From Salinispora arenicola (lineage in GTDB: Bacteria > Actinomycetota > Actinomycetes > Mycobacteriales > Micromonosporaceae), in assembly GCF_006716065.1 (NCBI RefSeq), contig NZ_VFOL01000001.1:3596001-3660000 (forward strand): a DNA stretch of 64,000 nt. Reading direction: 5' to 3'. The first letter of the stretch is position 1, and each line of letters opens with the position of its first letter. The notes below the pieces were generated by a model that searched no databases, was not told the origin of the DNA, and saw nothing but the letters and a program-made list of their open reading frames with translations. Both the position numbers and the translations under genes were made by a program. Of this stretch, positions 63,922 through 64,000 are shown in pieces.

Positions 63922-64000
63922 TTCACGAACGACTGGGCCGGATGTCGACCGTACACTCGGCCACAACGCACCGCCGCTCGTGTCGCACTCAAGAAGCGCG

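Noticed and set aside
59270..64000. A second copy of the tRNA-Leu 3' end marking the right att site
   Set aside because: Looked for by eye and not found; the element probably extends beyond the window.
1..64000. CRISPR array, rRNA operon or insertion sequence
   Set aside because: No spaced direct repeats of CRISPR type, no rRNA sequence and no transposase with terminal inverted repeats were seen; the only tandem repeats are the 20-base pair at 26508-26547 and the pentamers at 31431-31497.

Overview
The window is GC-rich DNA with mostly C/G third codon positions, actinobacterial gene content (Lsr2, mycothiol-type MDMPI protein, MatB, ECF41 sigma factor, streptogrisin-like protease) and frequent GTG/TTG starts. 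It most resembles a Micromonosporaceae chromosome. That assignment is an inference from content; no 16S or other taxonomic marker is present.

Left end (1-9.2 kb): the distal part of a polyketide biosynthetic cluster. It holds the last module of a type I PKS (end of DH, ER, KR, ACP, thioesterase), a DUF1579-like protein, a cytochrome P450 and a full-length carboxylic acid reductase (A-PCP-R). The logic would be TE release of an acid, P450 oxidation and ATP/NADPH-dependent reduction to an aldehyde. Two intergenic regions in this block carry nearly the same 80-bp promoter-like element. A ricin-lectin serine protease under a LacI-type operator and a MatB-type malonyl-CoA synthetase follow.

12.8-23.9 kb: a nitrate respiration and NO-defence island: an HTH regulator with a Cys-rich C-terminus, a YwiC-like protein, flavohemoglobin Hmp, NarK and a tightly coupled narGHJI operon.

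24-31.4 kb: a formylglycine-generating enzyme and its probable client, a CSPTR-type sulfatase, separated by small membrane proteins and an acetyltransferase. 31.7-47.3 kb: ordinary chromosomal genes, including YaaA, a frameshifted racemase, two DHA2 transporters, Lsr2, an ECF41 sigma factor with a matching promoter in front of a DoxX-like gene, PhzF, LysG/LysE, an MMPL transporter and PAP2. 47.3-59 kb: a DUF1028 protein, an LLM oxidoreductase and SDR pair, then an operon of TPR/FN3, FN3, MoxR, DUF58 and a transglutaminase-like protein that has lost its catalytic Cys and His.

59.2-64 kb: tRNA-Leu(GAG) followed by a decaying integrative element. It contains a serine recombinase with the catalytic Ser replaced by Pro and a frameshift, a secreted protein with two frameshifts, and a CoiA-like gene and a lipoprotein-like gene that both appear cut at one deletion junction. 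The far end of the element lies outside the window.
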